Source of the DNA: Ichthyophthirius multifiliis
Lineage: Eukaryota; Ciliophora; Oligohymenophorea; Hymenostomatida
NCBI RefSeq assembly: GCF_000220395.1
Contig: NW_004086873.1
Coordinates: 1 to 64,000, forward strand
Direction of reading: 5' to 3'
Length of the DNA: 64,000 nt
Shown: positions 50,801-63,989 of the stretch, one piece after another
Position numbering within the stretch: position 1 is the first letter of the stretch
Layout of the letters: each line of letters starts with the position of its first letter
The notes under the pieces: generated by a model
The model's database searches: none
What the model was told of the DNA's origin: nothing
The model's input: the letters and a program-made list of their open reading frames with translations, nothing else
Program-made: the position numbers and the translations under genes

Positions 50801-53434
50801 CTATGATGAAGATGGGAAACCTTTCCAAACTAAAAATAATATTTTGAAAGTTTCTATTAGTAATATGATTGGAATTAGTATTATTGATAATAAAACATTT
50901 GAGTTATTTTCTATATCTTTTAAGAATTTGTAATGTATTTACTCTAAGAATGAAAGATATATAAAGGAAGTAAAAGACAATGATTAGGAAAAACTAATTG
51001 ATAATAAATCTTAAATTGATGAAATGGAAAATAATTAAGATTAGTTTTAGAATGAATAAATTAAAAAAAAAAACATTACGAAAAATATTTAAAATAATAT
51101 TCTTTAATTTAGTGTAGAAAATATTTTTGTTAATAATTAAAATGAAAAAGCGTAATTTCCTGTCGTATTTGCCTCTGATAAGAAAAAAACAGGGGAAAAT
51201 CCTCCGCCATTTATTTTCATACAAGTGAACTGGAAAAATATAGATAATCAAGAAGTTTAAGATGTGCAAGAAGAAAGACAAAAAATATAATAATCTATTT
51301 AATCTCCTTTAATATAAAATGCATCAAATTTATAAAACCATCCTTAAATAGTAACTAGTAATAGTTAAAATAACATATAATAAAAACCTTAACTCTAATA
51401 TTTAAATTTAAATTAAAGAAGAGTTTCAAAAGTAAGTAGTGAAATAGACATAGCAAATGATAAAAATGATGTTAAATAAGATTAATTATAATTAAATAAT
51501 AATAATAATAATAATAATAATATTAATAATAATAATAATAATGTTTATAATAATGTTAATAATAAAGAAACACATTAAAATCTAATTTCATAACAAATGA
51601 ATTAAAAAAATAATTTTAAAATAAATGCTATAAATATAGAATAACATAATGATGAAACAAAAGAGAATTAAAATATTTAAGAATAAATGGAATCATAATA
51701 ATCACTTTATTTTTAAGCCTATCATTAAAAAGAATCTATGTAATGGATTAACTCTTTATAAGTTTACATTGATCATTTTGAAATTAGGATAGATTAATAA
51801 ATTATTTAAAGTTTTCTTAAATTTAAATCTTAAATTGATAAAGTTACTTATCACACAAATGAAGTTAATAAGCCTTCTTAAGTTTAAATGATTTTAGAAA
51901 ATTTTATTTTAGACTAATTAGATGATGTATTATAAAAAAATCTAAAATAAAATTAAACAAATAGCAAAAAAGCTATATATATTAAGCATTTGCACTTTCA
52001 GCCTATTGACTTTTGCTTAACACTAAATATGTCAGATAACTAGTAGAATTATGGATCTTTAAAATTATCACCTTTAGCTGTGTTTCAATAATTTGGTATT
52101 TTTTTTATATTATTTATATATAATTTTTATAAAAAGGACTTGAATTAGTTTCTATTGATTAAGCTAATATTAAATTAAATGCTTTAAATCAATCTCATCT
52201 ATATGATACACCATAAAATATTTAAACGAGAATATTTAAACATTATACTACTTAGTTTATGATTGAATTATATAAAATCTTTGGTAGTTTTCAAGCTATA
52301 GGAAACCCTGTAAAACTTGTAAATGAAATAACTTCTAGTGTTTCCAAAATGATTTATGACCCATTAAAAGCTTTAACTAAAGGAAATGGAAAATAAGCAA
52401 TTGGAGATTTCGCTCAAGGAGCTTTAACTTTAGTTTAAAATACAATACAAAGTGTATATAAAACCATAAAAAATATTACAGGTATATTTTTTTTTTTTAT
52501 ATCATTACTTAACATTTATTTTTAGGATTTTTTGCAAGGATTATTGTAAAAATGACTTTTCATAAAAGATATTAATAAGATAGATAAATAAAAATTAATA
52601 GACAAATTAAAAGCCTACATGATGGATTAATTATTGGTATATTATTTATAGATATAAGATATAAATATTTAAAAAAAAAGGTGGAAAAAATTTAATTGCT
52701 GCATTAATTGATGCTTTAACTGGAATTATATATAGGCCTTTGAAGGGATGTAGAAAAAAAATTATTCTAGGATTTATTTTTGGCGTTTATTAAGCTGCTG
52801 CTGGCTTAATAATTAAGCCATCTATTGGTATTTATGATTATTTAATTAGTATTTGTGATGTATTTTTTTTAAATAAAATACTAAAAAGTATTTATATAAA
52901 TAGGGATTACTTAATTAAGCTATTTTTGAAGAACATATAATGGAAAACAGAAGTAGACCACCAAGAATATTTCATGATAAAATTGATAAGTTTTAATATT
53001 AATTAGTTATAGGAATTGATATATTGACTAAATTGAAGCTCAAACCTGAAAAATATGAAAGTATATTGTATTATGATGAAATTAAAGTACTTAAAAGAAC
53101 TATAAGGGAAATTGTTTTGACTGATCTAAGGCTTGTTTATGCAAAAGTAAATATAATAAAATTTTAAATTTATTTTTATTTTTTTAAATATTAGAAAAAT
53201 TCTTAAGTTGAATTTTCAAAAGTGATTTTGCATAAAATAAGAAATGTAATATATAATTAAAAAAAAAAAAAGTTTATATTTTAATATGATATTCCTGTAA
53301 AAAATGTTATTGGAAAAAAAGTTACTGAAGTTACTATTTTGTATGATGATGATAAAAAGGCGAGAGATTTTATAAAAATTTTAAGGAAGCATTTTAAATA
53401 ATAATAGATTATTGTAAATTTTATACAATAATGA
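38165..53434 (+). CDS. VPS13: VPS13 bridge-like lipid-transfer protein with internal PH domain
   Basis: A single gene of about 15.3 kb from ATG 38165 to TGA 53432-53434, with many short introns and about 4,700 residues. The N-terminal chorein domain reads MPTNWLGSIISKFLKPYFVQ, IDVGFWNGELILKNLILKKE and IQEIKIQIPWKAI across three exons, the family pattern. The long body is the lipid-channel beta region with Asn/Gln-rich inserts, including (GQ)n at 44,455-44,485 and poly-Asn at 47,830-47,875 and 51,495-51,545. At about 50,390-50,660 a PH domain is evident (NVFRQYFCVLD, IKLYIINVKYQTIKILGAKL, YIDWYNCIH). The C-terminal part has FGSFQAIGNPVKLVNEITSS and LTKGNGKQAIGDFAQGALTL (52,260-52,440), SRPPRIFH (about 52,950) and a terminal PH-like region. 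It should move lipids between organelle membranes at contact sites. Intron junctions inside are mostly inferred. Confidence 0.93.
39505..39566. repeat. (AT)n microsatellite in a VPS13 intron
   Basis: About 30 uninterrupted AT units following a GTTAAT donor, inside an intron between codons WWRY and VDKIITL. Confidence 0.9.
50385..50665 (+). other. PH domain inserted in VPS13
   Basis: It encodes KKGYLNICDNFKNVFRQYF, a strand pattern of basic and hydrophobic residues, FLITTNTQKMFEVKI, and a final helix with the invariant-type Trp (YIDWYNCIH). The order of strands and the C-terminal Trp helix are those of PH domains, which often bind phosphoinositides. Confidence 0.75.
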
Positions 53435-54865
53435 ATTTACCATATTTTGTAATATTAAAATATTATTTTTATATTATCAAATTTTATATTAATATAATTT
53501 TTGTTTTATTTTTATAATGTGAAATTCAATTCAACTTATGTTTTTAAATTTTATTATTAATTTGTTTTACATTATTTAAAAAAAAAATATTTATTAGCAA
53601 AAATATAAAAACTATCTATTAATTTTTTTTTATGAAATCAATTCTTTTTTTTTTTTACAATTTTAATTGATTTTTTTGACTAAAAAGTATCAATTTTGAA
53701 ATAATACTTTTTTTTAAAATAACTATCAATAGATTCTGAGAAAAAAAGAATTTATTTAATTATAAATGCTTTAAAATAATAACTGATAATAATTAATTAG
53801 AAACTAAAGACTTTAATATATTTAAGTGTTCAAAACAATTTCATAATAAATTAATTTAAAAAAATTGAAAATTAATTAGCTTAATAAGTCTTATTATTGT
53901 TTAAAACTTTTTATATATTTTATAATTAATTTTCAAATATTAATTAGTTTATTACTTTTTAATTTAAAAATTTTTTCTTTAAATATTTCGAAATTTAGAT
54001 ATAATTAAACATATTATTTATAAAAAAAATGGATTTAAAGTATAATTTTACCTACCTAAAGAGTCAATGAATGCATTTTTTTAAAAAACATTGTTTATAG
54101 AAAAGAATAATGAGATATCTAAAAATTAAAATTAAACCAATATTCTGTAAAAAAAAATTAATTTTATAAATAAACTAAGAAGCAGATTTAAATTATATAA
54201 ATAAAGAAAAAATGTATAAATTATAATTAATAATATTTTATATATTAATTTTTTCAATAGGCGATATAAAAAAATGGAGAATAGTTTTTTTATATTTCAA
54301 AAAAAAATTATAGTAAAATAGTAAAAATAAAAAATTAAGTTTGAGCAAGTAATATATACATGTTATATATTAAAAAATATATTTATTTAACATAAAATAA
54401 TGGATTTTAACTTTATTAATTATTAATATGCTTATTATTATTTTCTAAAAAAATAAATTAAATTTTTTTTACTATATTAATAAGAATTAATTTATATTAT
54501 ATGTATAGTTTATACAATTATTGCTGAAAAAAAAAAATAATACTCTATTTAAAATTAAATCGAGAATATTAGTTTTTTTTTAAATAATATTGTATAATTA
54601 TTTAGAAAGTATATTTTATATATATTTTAATAATTATTTAATCTTAAAATTATTAATTAAAATAGCTTTTAAATTAAAATATTTATACGTATTTTTTGAA
54701 TATATTTATTTGCTAAAGTTTATTAATTATTTAAACTTTTTCATAAGAAAAAAATAAATAAAATATAAATTTTCATTTTTTTTTTATAATTAAAAAATTA
54801 ATTATATATTCCTAATTCTAAAATAATATGAATATCAAAGAAATTTGTTATTAAATTTTAAAATA
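53435..54865. other. AT-rich stretch, no supported gene
   Basis: One plus-strand frame is free of TGA from about 54,067 to 54,699 (Lys/Asn/Ile-rich). Because G is so rare here, runs of this length arise by chance, so I do not call it. Nothing else was seen. Confidence 0.5.
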
Positions 54866-55393
54866 TCAGTTTTAAAACACAGATTATTTCGGCGAAAACG
54901 AAGCTTTGCAACTACATTCTTTCTCAGAATTTGGATTAATTTAAACATAAAAAGAGCTTTTCATCATATTTTATTCATAATCTATAGTTGCTCCTTTAAT
55001 AAAGTTATATGTTAAATCATCACATGCAAATATAATTTTATTTTATTCGTTTTTATAAACAACATCTTCTTCATTTACATTTTAATCAAATTAAAATTTA
55101 TAAACAAATCCTCCACATCCCTCTTTTGAAAATTTAAAATAAAACAAATAATTTAAAATTATTTTACCTCCACTATCAACTATTAAACGAAGAAATCTGT
55201 CATCTTTGATTTTTTATAAAATCATCTTAAAATTATTAATATTTTTTTTTTAAATATATTTATTATATTAAAAATTTACTTTTTTACATAAATCTGTTAA
55301 TTTTAATTCATCTTTTATTATTTCAGTATAATTAAACATTAATTTGTTTTATTTTAGAATATTTATGCTGAAAATTTTTTTAAAATTGATCAT
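54866..55393 (-). CDS. ISCA2: ISCA2-type iron-sulfur cluster assembly protein
   Basis: ATG 55393 to TGA 54866 with two introns (about 55,222-55,275 and 55,124-55,168). Exons give NYTEIIKDELKLTDLCKKV, then DDRFLRLIVDSGG, EGCGGFVYKFQFD, NEEDVVY, KIIFACDDLTYNFIKGATIDYEQ and SSFYVQINPN followed by ECSCKASFSPK. The three Cys of A-type carriers are present (GCGG, CSC), and the C-S-C-x-x-S-F-S ending is the ISCA2 form rather than C-G-C of ISCA1. Gly replaces the usual Ser after the first Cys (GCSG). ISCA2 acts with ISCA1 and IBA57 in mitochondrial [4Fe-4S] maturation. The N-terminus (MINFKKIFSINILKQNK) is a plausible mitochondrial targeting peptide. Confidence 0.92.
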
Positions 55394-55684
55394 TTTACTA
55401 ATATGTTATGTATATTTTATTTGTATTATTATTATTTTTTTCTAAGAAATTTATTTAATTATTCTTTTTTTTTTCTTTTTTTTAAAGGTAAAAAAATAAA
55501 AATATAATTTCTAATTTTATTAAATTAAAAAAATGATAGTTGATATTTAAAAGTCATAATATAAATAAAAATATATTTTTTATTTTATAAATTATATAAT
55601 AAATTAAAAATTTTTACATTTTAAAAAATATTAATTATATAAAATCTGGAAAAAAAATATATTTATATAATTATAAAATAATAT

Positions 55685-57140
55685 TCAATTCAATATCTAT
55701 TAGCTTTTTACAGTAAATATATTAATTTTATTATTTTTGTAATATTCTTAACGGGTTGATTTAAATCGATAAGTACCTTATTATTCCATTCCTAATAATC
55801 CATCTAAGTCATCCTAAATTACACTACAATTAATTCGATTTATTTTAAAAGTTTTTTAGGGTGTTAGTTAAACTTTTATTTTTTTATTTTATTCTGTTTA
55901 AATTATTTGATTATTTTAATTTGATTGCTTCATTTAATTATTTTCTAAAAGTTATTAGTTTAATTTAATTATAATATTTTTTAATTCTTTTAATTAAATT
56001 CTTTATTCTTAATCATAATTTAACATCTATAAAATAACTTATTTATTAAATTCATCAAAATTATTATTTAGATGTTGTTAATATTATTTATTAACACCTA
56101 CTTTCATTTAAAAAATCCATTATTTATTTGTTGTTACTCCAGTTAATTATAAAAAAACGATTCCCAAACTATATATATCACTCTATATAATATAAATGCA
56201 TAAATTTAATTATAAATTCAAATCATAAAATAAATTATATACGCTTTATGTAATTTTTGTCATATTTATCCCATTCATATTTTAATATTATTCGGGTGAA
56301 GAATATTAAGCCGTAAAACCATTCTTTTTTAAAAAATTTATTTATAAATAACAATTTATTTTTATTAATATATTTTTACTAAGTTTATTGTACTTTACTT
56401 TTAATTTTTAAGTTCTTTAGCAATACCAAGATCAGCTAAAAAAAAAATATTAAAAACAATTTTTTTTTTTTTAATATTATTACTATATTTCCAATAATTA
56501 TCATATCCGAACATTATGTTAGCAGGTTTAATATCTAAATGTATGAGATTTTATTTATGCAACTTTTATAATCCTTTTAAAAGTTAAAGCGCTATACTGT
56601 ATACTTATTCCTTTTATAAATTAAATTTTTATTTTATAAGAAACTCCTTTAAATTAACTTATTTAAAAAAATATATTAAAAAAAATGGTTTTAATATCAT
56701 TACACTAACATTTTTCCATCACATAAAATTAATACCCTTTATTTTTACCTATATCTAATTACATTTTTTCTTTTATATTTACAATATATTTACAATCAAA
56801 CTATTTTTAGTATAAAAATTCTTCCATGTTTCTATTAAACTCTTTTTAATTATTATAATGGACTATTTTAATTGCTAAATCCTTATTATATTTAAAACCT
56901 TCTATAACACATCCTTTTCCACCTTATCCTAGTATATTTTTTCTCAAAACATATTAATTTTGATCTTCTAAAAATACTACTAATTTAGTTATTTCTTTTG
57001 GATTTTGGCATTAATCAATATTTTTTTATAAATATAATATTAAATCAACTCTATTTTTTTATTCTTAAAAAAAATATTGGCTTTATAAACTCAAATAAAT
57101 ATTTTATACCAATACTAGATTTTGTAGGTTATGATCCCAT
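55685..57140 (-). CDS. Serine/threonine protein kinase
   Basis: ATG 57140 to TGA 55685. A 31-nt first exon (MGSQPTKSSI) joins in perfect phase through a 47-nt intron (GTATAAAATA...TTTAAG). Kinase motifs are complete. The Gly loop is GQGGKGCV (56,911-56,928), with a third-position Gly replacing the usual x. The Lys is in LAIKIV, the catalytic loop is LIHLDIKPANIMF (Asp in place; H-L-D for H-R-D), and the Mg loop is ADLGIAK (DLG for DFG). SSPEQ stands for APE, and SDIYSLGIVFLQLTG covers the F-helix. A Gln/Asn-rich tail of ~120 residues follows. Gly2 after Met could be myristoylated. The family within the kinome is not clear; DLG and HLD occur in several ciliate expansions. Four or five introns. 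Confidence 0.9.
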
Positions 57141-57505
57141 TAAATATAGCTAAAAAAGTGAATAATTAATTAATTATAATATTTAATCTAAAAATATAGA
57201 TAATAATTTTATAAAAAGATTTATTTATAATTTATTATAAAATGATTATAAAGCTACTTAATAATAAATTTTATTTTAAAACTTAGTTTAATTTATTTTC
57301 TTAATTTATAAATTACAAAATTTAATAATTTTTAGTATAGTACATTAATAATTGAATTAAATAATATGTATTTATAAAAAAATATATTAAATATAAATGT
57401 ATATACATATTAAATATATATATATATTTTCATAATATATATTTTTATATTTTATATTTAATAATAATATGTTTCAATTTTCTTTATTATTTTAAATATA
57501 TTATT
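57141..57505. other. AT-rich intergenic stretch
   Basis: It separates two minus-strand genes; no signal beyond short (AT)n runs. Confidence 0.6.
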
Positions 57506-59753
57506 TCATCTTCTATTTATATATTATTCTAATTCTCTGATTTTTAATTCATAATCACTTTTCATTTTTTCTTCAATCTATATTTTTAAAAAATATATAA
57601 AATATTTTTTTAGTATTATTAAAATAATACTTTTTCATGTGTTTAAAATATTTATATAGCTTTTTCTCTTGCTTGTTTTTCTCTTTTAATTGACTCTGCA
57701 AGTTGTTCAGTTATTTCTTTATATTTCAAATTAAATAGATTAAAATTTTATTAATATTTTTCTTCAATATTTTTTTTAATGTTAAGATTTTCATTTTAAA
57801 AATACTCCTTTTCTTTATTAAGTTAACCAATTTATTAGTTAAATTATTATATTTCATTAAATAATTTCTTATTTTCTTCTTTATATTTTTCAATATCTCT
57901 TTATAATTTAATTATTGCTTTTTTATAATTCTCATCTAAATTTTTATATTTTTATTCTTATAAACTTAATTTTTCTTCCATATTACTTATTTGTAATTCT
58001 AATTCATTTATTTTATCATTTTTACTTGCTTTTTTTTATTTTTTTCATATAATACAAAATAATTTTACTTTTTAATTCCAATTCTGAGACAATTTTATTA
58101 TATTCAGATTATAGAAAGTTTAATTCTTTTGTAATTTTCTTTTTAATAATTTGTACTATTTAATTATTCAAAAGCTTATTTTAATTCTTTTTCTCTTTCA
58201 TCAGTAATTAACTTATTTTTGTTTTTTAAATTTTCAATTATTTTCTCATGCTAAACTTTTAACTAATTCATATCTTCTTTAAACTATATTTAAATTGTAA
58301 TAAATAAGAAAAATTAAATAATAAAATTACTTTTTCTTAATTAGTTTTTATTATATTTTAAAGTTTTTCTTCTTTTAAAGTTGATTTATCTCTAACAATA
58401 AAAGATTCTTATACTTTTTCTTTATATTCCTTCATTAATTTTTGAGTATTTTCCTCTTTTTTTTCCATCATATTAATTTTGGTCTCATAATTTTCCATCA
58501 TTTTGACCATCTAATCTAGCTCTACTTTCATTTATTCTGAATCTTTACAAACATTTCTATTTTGATCTTATAAAATATTAATTTAATTTTCTAAATTGCT
58601 TTGCTATTATAACAATTCTCTTTCCTTTAATTTGTATTATTCGATACTTTTCAATAAAGTGCTTTATTCTATTTCGTTTTTTTCTTCATTTTCCTTCAAA
58701 ACATCTTTAAAATTTTAAATTTGGCTTTTAAGCAACTTGATTTCGTTTTCTTTTATTGATAATTTGTTTTTTAAATCAGATTTTTCACATTAATTAAATG
58801 CTTAGCTATCTATTTAGTTTTTTAGCTTATTTTATAAAATCTCTATTTACATCTTAATTTCTTCATTTTCTTATTATTAATTCCTTAATTTATCTCTGAT
58901 TTCTATGTAAGATTATAATTGCTAATCCATTTCGTTCATTTTTGTTTCTGATTTTCTTTAAAGGTTATTATATTTTTGTTGTAATTGTGTGAATTTTTGT
59001 ATTATTTCTTCGTTTTCTTGCGTTAATAATATTATTCTTTCATTTAAATCTTCTCTTTCTAGTTTTTCTAATGTATTTTTTTGATTTATATATATTATGT
59101 TATATATTGTTTACAAAAATTCAAGGCCATATTTTATAATGGCATTCCATCAATTTATAATTATTAAATTTCCCTTATTTTTATAATTAAAAAATATTAA
59201 TTTTTTTTTAAAGTTTTTAATTTAAAAAAATAAATTAATAAATTTTAAATAATTACTAACATTTTTTTTTCAGCTAATCTTAAAGATAATTATTTTCTTC
59301 AACTATAACTTCTGACTTTTTTTATATTTCTCTAAAATCTTCATAAACATTTTATAATGAAAGTTCAATAATTTCTATTTTTTCATCATATGCCATCAAT
59401 AATTATTCTAAATAAGGTAACTCATTGATTCTCGTATAATTAAAATCCATATCATTAATATTCTCATTATTTGACAATTATATTTTTAATTATTTTCCTA
59501 ATCTACTGTCTTGATATATTTATTTTTAATGCATTTATAATTTTATTTTACTTAAATTATTTAAAAAGCTGACTTCTTTTTTTAAAACCTTTATTTCATT
59601 CAAAAGTTATATGTTGCTAAGTTAATTTTATTCTTGCTTATCATCTCCTTTTATTATATTTGAACTTAAAGCTTCATTTTTAGCTTTTTTATGATAAATA
59701 AAGTAAACATTAAAATAAATAAAATTTTATCAAAAAAAAATACCTCCAATCAT
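57506..59753 (-). CDS. Long coiled-coil protein, about 650 aa
   Basis: A tiny first exon (ATG 59753, MIG, 10 nt) joins through an intron ending in AAAAAAG to a near-continuous coiled coil that ends at TGA 57506. Early sequence reads LLNEIKVLKKEVSFLNNL, YLEQLLMAYDEKIEIIEL and VIVEENNYLQDQLKKK. A ~200-nt intron (about 59,070-59,265) follows, then LEREDLNERIILLTQENEE and so on to EEKMKSDYELKIRELEQYI. Heptads with Leu/Ile at a/d are obvious for most of the length. A 40-nt intron near 58,010-58,050 restores phase. No other domain is seen. Such proteins are common in basal bodies and axonemes, but no specific family can be named. Confidence 0.78.
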
Positions 59754-60589
59754 TTAAATTTATATTTTTATTTGGTTTCTTAATTTTTTTTTTTTTTCCC
59801 TATTTTATTATCTTTTTTTTTTAAAAAAAAAAAATTAAATAAAAATACGCATTTAATTATCTTTAAAAATAAAAAAAAAAAATTAAATATAAATGAAAAA
59901 TAAATTTTTATGCGATAATAAAAGTATAAATTATAAAACTTATGATTATTTATATTGAATTTTAAAATTAAAAATACAAAATAATTTAACTGTTTTATTA
60001 TTAATTATAATCATTTAATTTTTAAATTCATTTTTTATTTATTTTTATTTTTAATTTACTTATATTTTTTTTAAAAAAAATCCTCTTTTAACAAAACTAA
60101 TAGAATATTAAATTGAAATGATTTTATTTTTTAATAAACATATATTATTTTAAATATGTTTCCTTTTATATGTGACATTAAATTAATTTATTTATTATAA
60201 TTATTTAACTTAATGAAAAAATATAAAATTTCAATAATTATATAATAAAAAAGTTTAGCAATTCGATTAAATCCTATTATAATTTATAAATTAAAAATAC
60301 AATAAAAACAATAATTTTGTTAAAATATTAAATTATTTTAGTTATGTACTAATTATTGATTAAAAAAAAATTGTTTAACTATGTTTTTATCTTATCTTTG
60401 GTTTATAAATCTCGTTAAAATAGAAAAAAATATAGTAAATAATAATATAAAATTACTATAATAGAAATTATATAACTTTATTTCAATTAGAAAATATATA
60501 TTTTTTTAAAAATGATTTATATCTAAACTACACACATAATTAATTTTATTAAAAAACATAAAAATAATTATAATCTTAATTGATTCAGA
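59754..60589. other. AT-rich intergenic stretch
   Basis: It contains a T10/A12 palindrome at 59,813-59,834 and a T8/A8 palindrome at 60,065-60,080. No gene was seen. Confidence 0.6.
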
Positions 60590-61380
60590 AAATAAATTTC
60601 CATAGAACAAATCAAAATCACTGTATTTTCTACAATATTAAAGATTACTTATGAAGAAAATCAATAGATTACTATGAAAATATAAACTTCCTAACATAAA
60701 TCTGCTCAAAAATATTTCAATCATAAACTAATAAATCAAAAACAAGCTAAACTTTGTTTTATTATTATATTTAGTTTAATTACAAAATAAAGGTATTGTC
60801 CATAATGACCTTAAACTTGAAAATATATTTACTTGTTTTTGATCAAAAAACAGCTAGACTATCTGATTTTGAATTTCTAATGATATCAATATAGAATTGT
60901 AATAGAAAAAATGAAAATAAAGATATATCAATATTATTTAAGTCCTAAACTAAGAGCTAGTATAATAAAATAATAAGAAAAATACTAAAAATAATCATTT
61001 AACTGCAAGTATCGATAAAGCTGACGCTTTTGCATTTGGAGTCAGCCTTTTTGAATATGTATTCTTAGTAGCTCTTTTTAAGTGATAATTTGCTCATTAA
61101 AATATGGAACTTTAATAATTTATTGCTAAAGAAGGTTTTTAAGGTTTTTGCTATAATATTTTTATTAATTATTTTGTATAAACATAAAATAGAATTGAAG
61201 AAATTGATTTAAAATAACTAAGAGAAATGATTAATAATTTAATTGCTTTTGATAAAAATAAAAGACTAAGAACTGAATAAATTATTTAAATCATTGGTTC
61301 TTAATTATTTAATAATAACATATTTGAATGTTTAGTTTAAAATAAAAAAAATAGTAATGTAAAAAGAAAAAATTTAATGA
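60590..61380 (+). pseudogene. Decayed protein kinase gene
   Basis: Kinase motifs are spread over different frames. One frame has LQNKGIVHNDLKLENI (catalytic loop, HND for HRD, about 60,780-60,828). A one-base insertion near 60,829-60,832 shifts to LVFDQKTARLSDFEF (DFG has become DFE). A further shift near 60,960-61,010 gives DKADAFAFGVSLFEYVF (F-helix region, 61,014-61,064). In the same frame, after a TGA at 61,083-61,085, homology resumes with LQQFIAKEGFQGF and LREMINNLIAFDKNKRLRTEQ (61,220-61,278). No GT-AG intron explains the insertion inside the motif or the TGA. The Gly loop and Lys are not recognisable. It is best read as a pseudogene; assembly error is the alternative for single breaks, not for all. 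Confidence 0.72.
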
Positions 61381-62514
61381 TATAAAAATAACACAAAAAA
61401 AAGATTTTTTTAAAAAATAAAATGTATATAATATATAAATATAGTATATGTATATGCAAAATTTACAAAATGTTTTTTTTGATAATTTTCAATTATTTAT
61501 ATATTTTTAAAAATAACATTTTTTACAAAAATATATTATTTTAAATCATAAAATTAATATTTTATATTTTGTATAATTTATTTATAACTTTAATAAAAAA
61601 TTGTTTATCATTAATTGCAAGAATTATAAAAGAAATAATTAATCATATCCAAATTTAATAAAAAAAAATTAAATTATATATTATTTATAATAATCAATTG
61701 AAATCTAGCTAGTTTTTAAAAAGAATATATTGAAAGCATTAATGCTACTAACTAAAAGTTTATAAGTAAATTAATATATTAATAAATAATATGTTATTTC
61801 ATTTATATTTACATGAAATTTTGTTTAAATTAGATATGAGTAATATTAATTTTGTCAAAATTATTTAAATAAAAATATATATGCAATTTATATTTATTAT
61901 AAAAATAATTTATGTAAATGCATAATTTAAATCCATTTATAAAATATTTATTATATTAGCATAATTTAATTTTTATAATTATAATTTTAATTAAATAATT
62001 TTTTTCTCTGCTTTTGCTTTTTGTAATTATTAATAAATTTAAAAATAATTCTTCAAAGTTAATATAATATTTTTAAACAAAAAAAAATTAAATGAAAAGC
62101 GTATTTATATATTATTGAAATTCAAAAGAATTTAGTAATAGATAATTTTTATTATTATTTCAAACAAAAATAGTAACTTGTTTTCAAAATATAGTTAAAG
62201 TTATAATTCTGGAGGATATTTTATTAAATAAATAAATAATGATTAAAGTAATTTTTTTTTTATGAACGATAAAATATCGAACAAATTGAAATGATTTCTG
62301 ATTATTGAATACAAAGAATACATTTGAATATTATATTTAATTTATAAATTATATAAAATTAGAAGAAAAAAAAGAATTACTTTAATCAATTATAATTTCT
62401 AAATAAAGCTAAAAATATTATTATTATAATTGTTATATAAATTAAATATAATTTATTTAAAAAAAATAGTGATATTTTTATTATTAATACTTTATTTATT
62501 TTTATTTATATTCT
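61381..62514. other. AT-rich stretch, nothing seen
   Basis: Low-complexity A/T sequence between the kinase relic and the 3' end of the next minus-strand gene. Confidence 0.6.
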
Positions 62515-63375
62515 TCATAAATTTAGAGCTTCATTAATTTTTTTCTACATTTTAAGATCTCCAATTTCTTCAGCAATTTTTTTCGATTCCTAATAATAAT
62601 GCTTAGCTTTTTCTTTGTGAAAAAGATGTTCATTTTCAGCTCCCATATTATACAAACACATTAGTTTGAGCATTTTAAGTACACTTTATTAGTTTTTCTT
62701 ATTATTTTCTTCATTATTATTTCCTTATTCTTAATTTTATATTTATTATGTATCTTCTATATTTCCTTCTATTTTATTGTTCTCTTCGCTTAAAGCCTTT
62801 TCTTATCTTAAAATATGATTCATAGCCTAATTTAAGCTTTCCAAAGCTTTATCATGTTTATTGATATTATTAAGAATCGCCGCTTTATTTAAGTAGGTTG
62901 AAATTATACTTTTTTAAGCATTTTAATGTCCGTCAGAAACTAATTTTTCTTCTAATTCAACTGCATAGGAAACAGCTTTTATTGCTAAAACAAGTTTTTA
63001 TTTTTTATGATAAATACACCCTAAATTATTAAATGTTAAAACTTTTATTTCACCCAACAATTATATAGGCCTAATAAATTTATGTAAATGCTTATTTAAA
63101 AGCATATCGATAGCCTTTAATAAGTGTTTGTTTGCCATTTCTTCATTATTTGAATCGAAAAATTCCATTGCAATTTTATTTTAAGTCATTGAATATTGAA
63201 TAAATTATTCTGATAAATTAAATGGAAGATCTTTTTATTGTATTAGGTGGTTTTCTAAACAGTCTAATGTGTAATATATTAATCTTTCTTAATGTAAGAG
63301 TTTATTTTCTGGAACAGATTCTTACTCAATTATTTTTTATAGAAGCTATATTATTTAAAGTTTATTTTGTGACAT
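62515..63375 (-). CDS. TPR-like helical-repeat protein, 286 aa
   Basis: A single exon of exactly 287 codons from ATG 63375 to TGA 62515. The frame stays open to that ATG with natural sequence (ERLIYYTLDCLENHL). Helical pairs follow with a TPR cadence: ANKHLLKAIDMLL, VLTFNNLGCIYHKKQKLVLA, IKAVSYAVELEE, ISTYLNKAAILNNINKHDKA, LESLNQAMNHIL, then a Gln/Asn/Glu-rich insert and MCLYNMGAENEHLFHKEKA, HYYQESKKIAEE. The N-x-G-x-x-Y and N-x-A-A-I-L-x-x-x-x-x-x-x-A-L patterns are TPR hallmarks. Such proteins mediate protein contacts; the partner is unknown. Confidence 0.8.
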
Positions 63376-63829
63376 TTTTGAAAATTTTATTATTAATAAT
63401 TATATTAATAAGCAGTTTATTGTTTTATTTTATAAATTAAAAAAAATAAAACTTTTATTGTATTAATTCTTTTTTTTAAAACAAAAGAAATAATAAAATA
63501 TAAAATAACTATTATTTTTTTATATATAATAAAAATATAATATAAAAGTTAGGCTTTTTTATTTTTATTAAAAAACATTATATTTTTTTTTATAAATTTA
63601 TACTTTTTAAATATTTTTTATATTAATAATAATATACTAAAATAATTGAATATTTAATTTTTATAATTTTATAAAAAATAATCTAAACACTATTAAAAAT
63701 AAATTGATAAATATAAAATTTCAATAATAAAAAAAGTTTTAAAATATGATAAATTTCAAATAAAAAATATAAATTTTATATATATTCATTTAATTATTTT
63801 TTGATTTGAATTTTTTTTTGAAATCAATT
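63376..63829. other. AT-rich stretch
   Basis: 5' flank of the TPR gene. A short plus-strand open frame at 63,222-63,440 is the antisense shadow of that gene. Confidence 0.6.
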
Positions 63830-63989
63830 AGATCTTCCAAATGTTTCGAAAGATTTTTCTGAAACAAATTATTAACCTTCAAATGAGTTCAATTAATCTA
63901 ATTTTTAATTTATTTTAGATTAGTATTTAAATAAAAATGGTTTTAAAGCTTATTCATATAGTAAAGTAGCTCCTAAGGTTTAAGGGTGA
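63830..63989 (+). CDS. Possible last exon of an unidentified gene
   Basis: After an acceptor-like CAATTAG, one plus frame reads DLPNVSKDFSETNYQPSNEF and continues to NKNGFKAYSYSKVAPKV, ending at TGA 63987-63989. Codon use looks coding, with G/C in first and second positions. No matching upstream exon is obvious in the AT-rich 400 nt before it, so this is a low-confidence call. Confidence 0.35.

Noticed and set aside
54067-54699. A 210-codon TGA-free plus-strand frame
   Set aside because: With G so rare, TGA is infrequent and such runs arise by chance; codons do not look biased and no family is seen.
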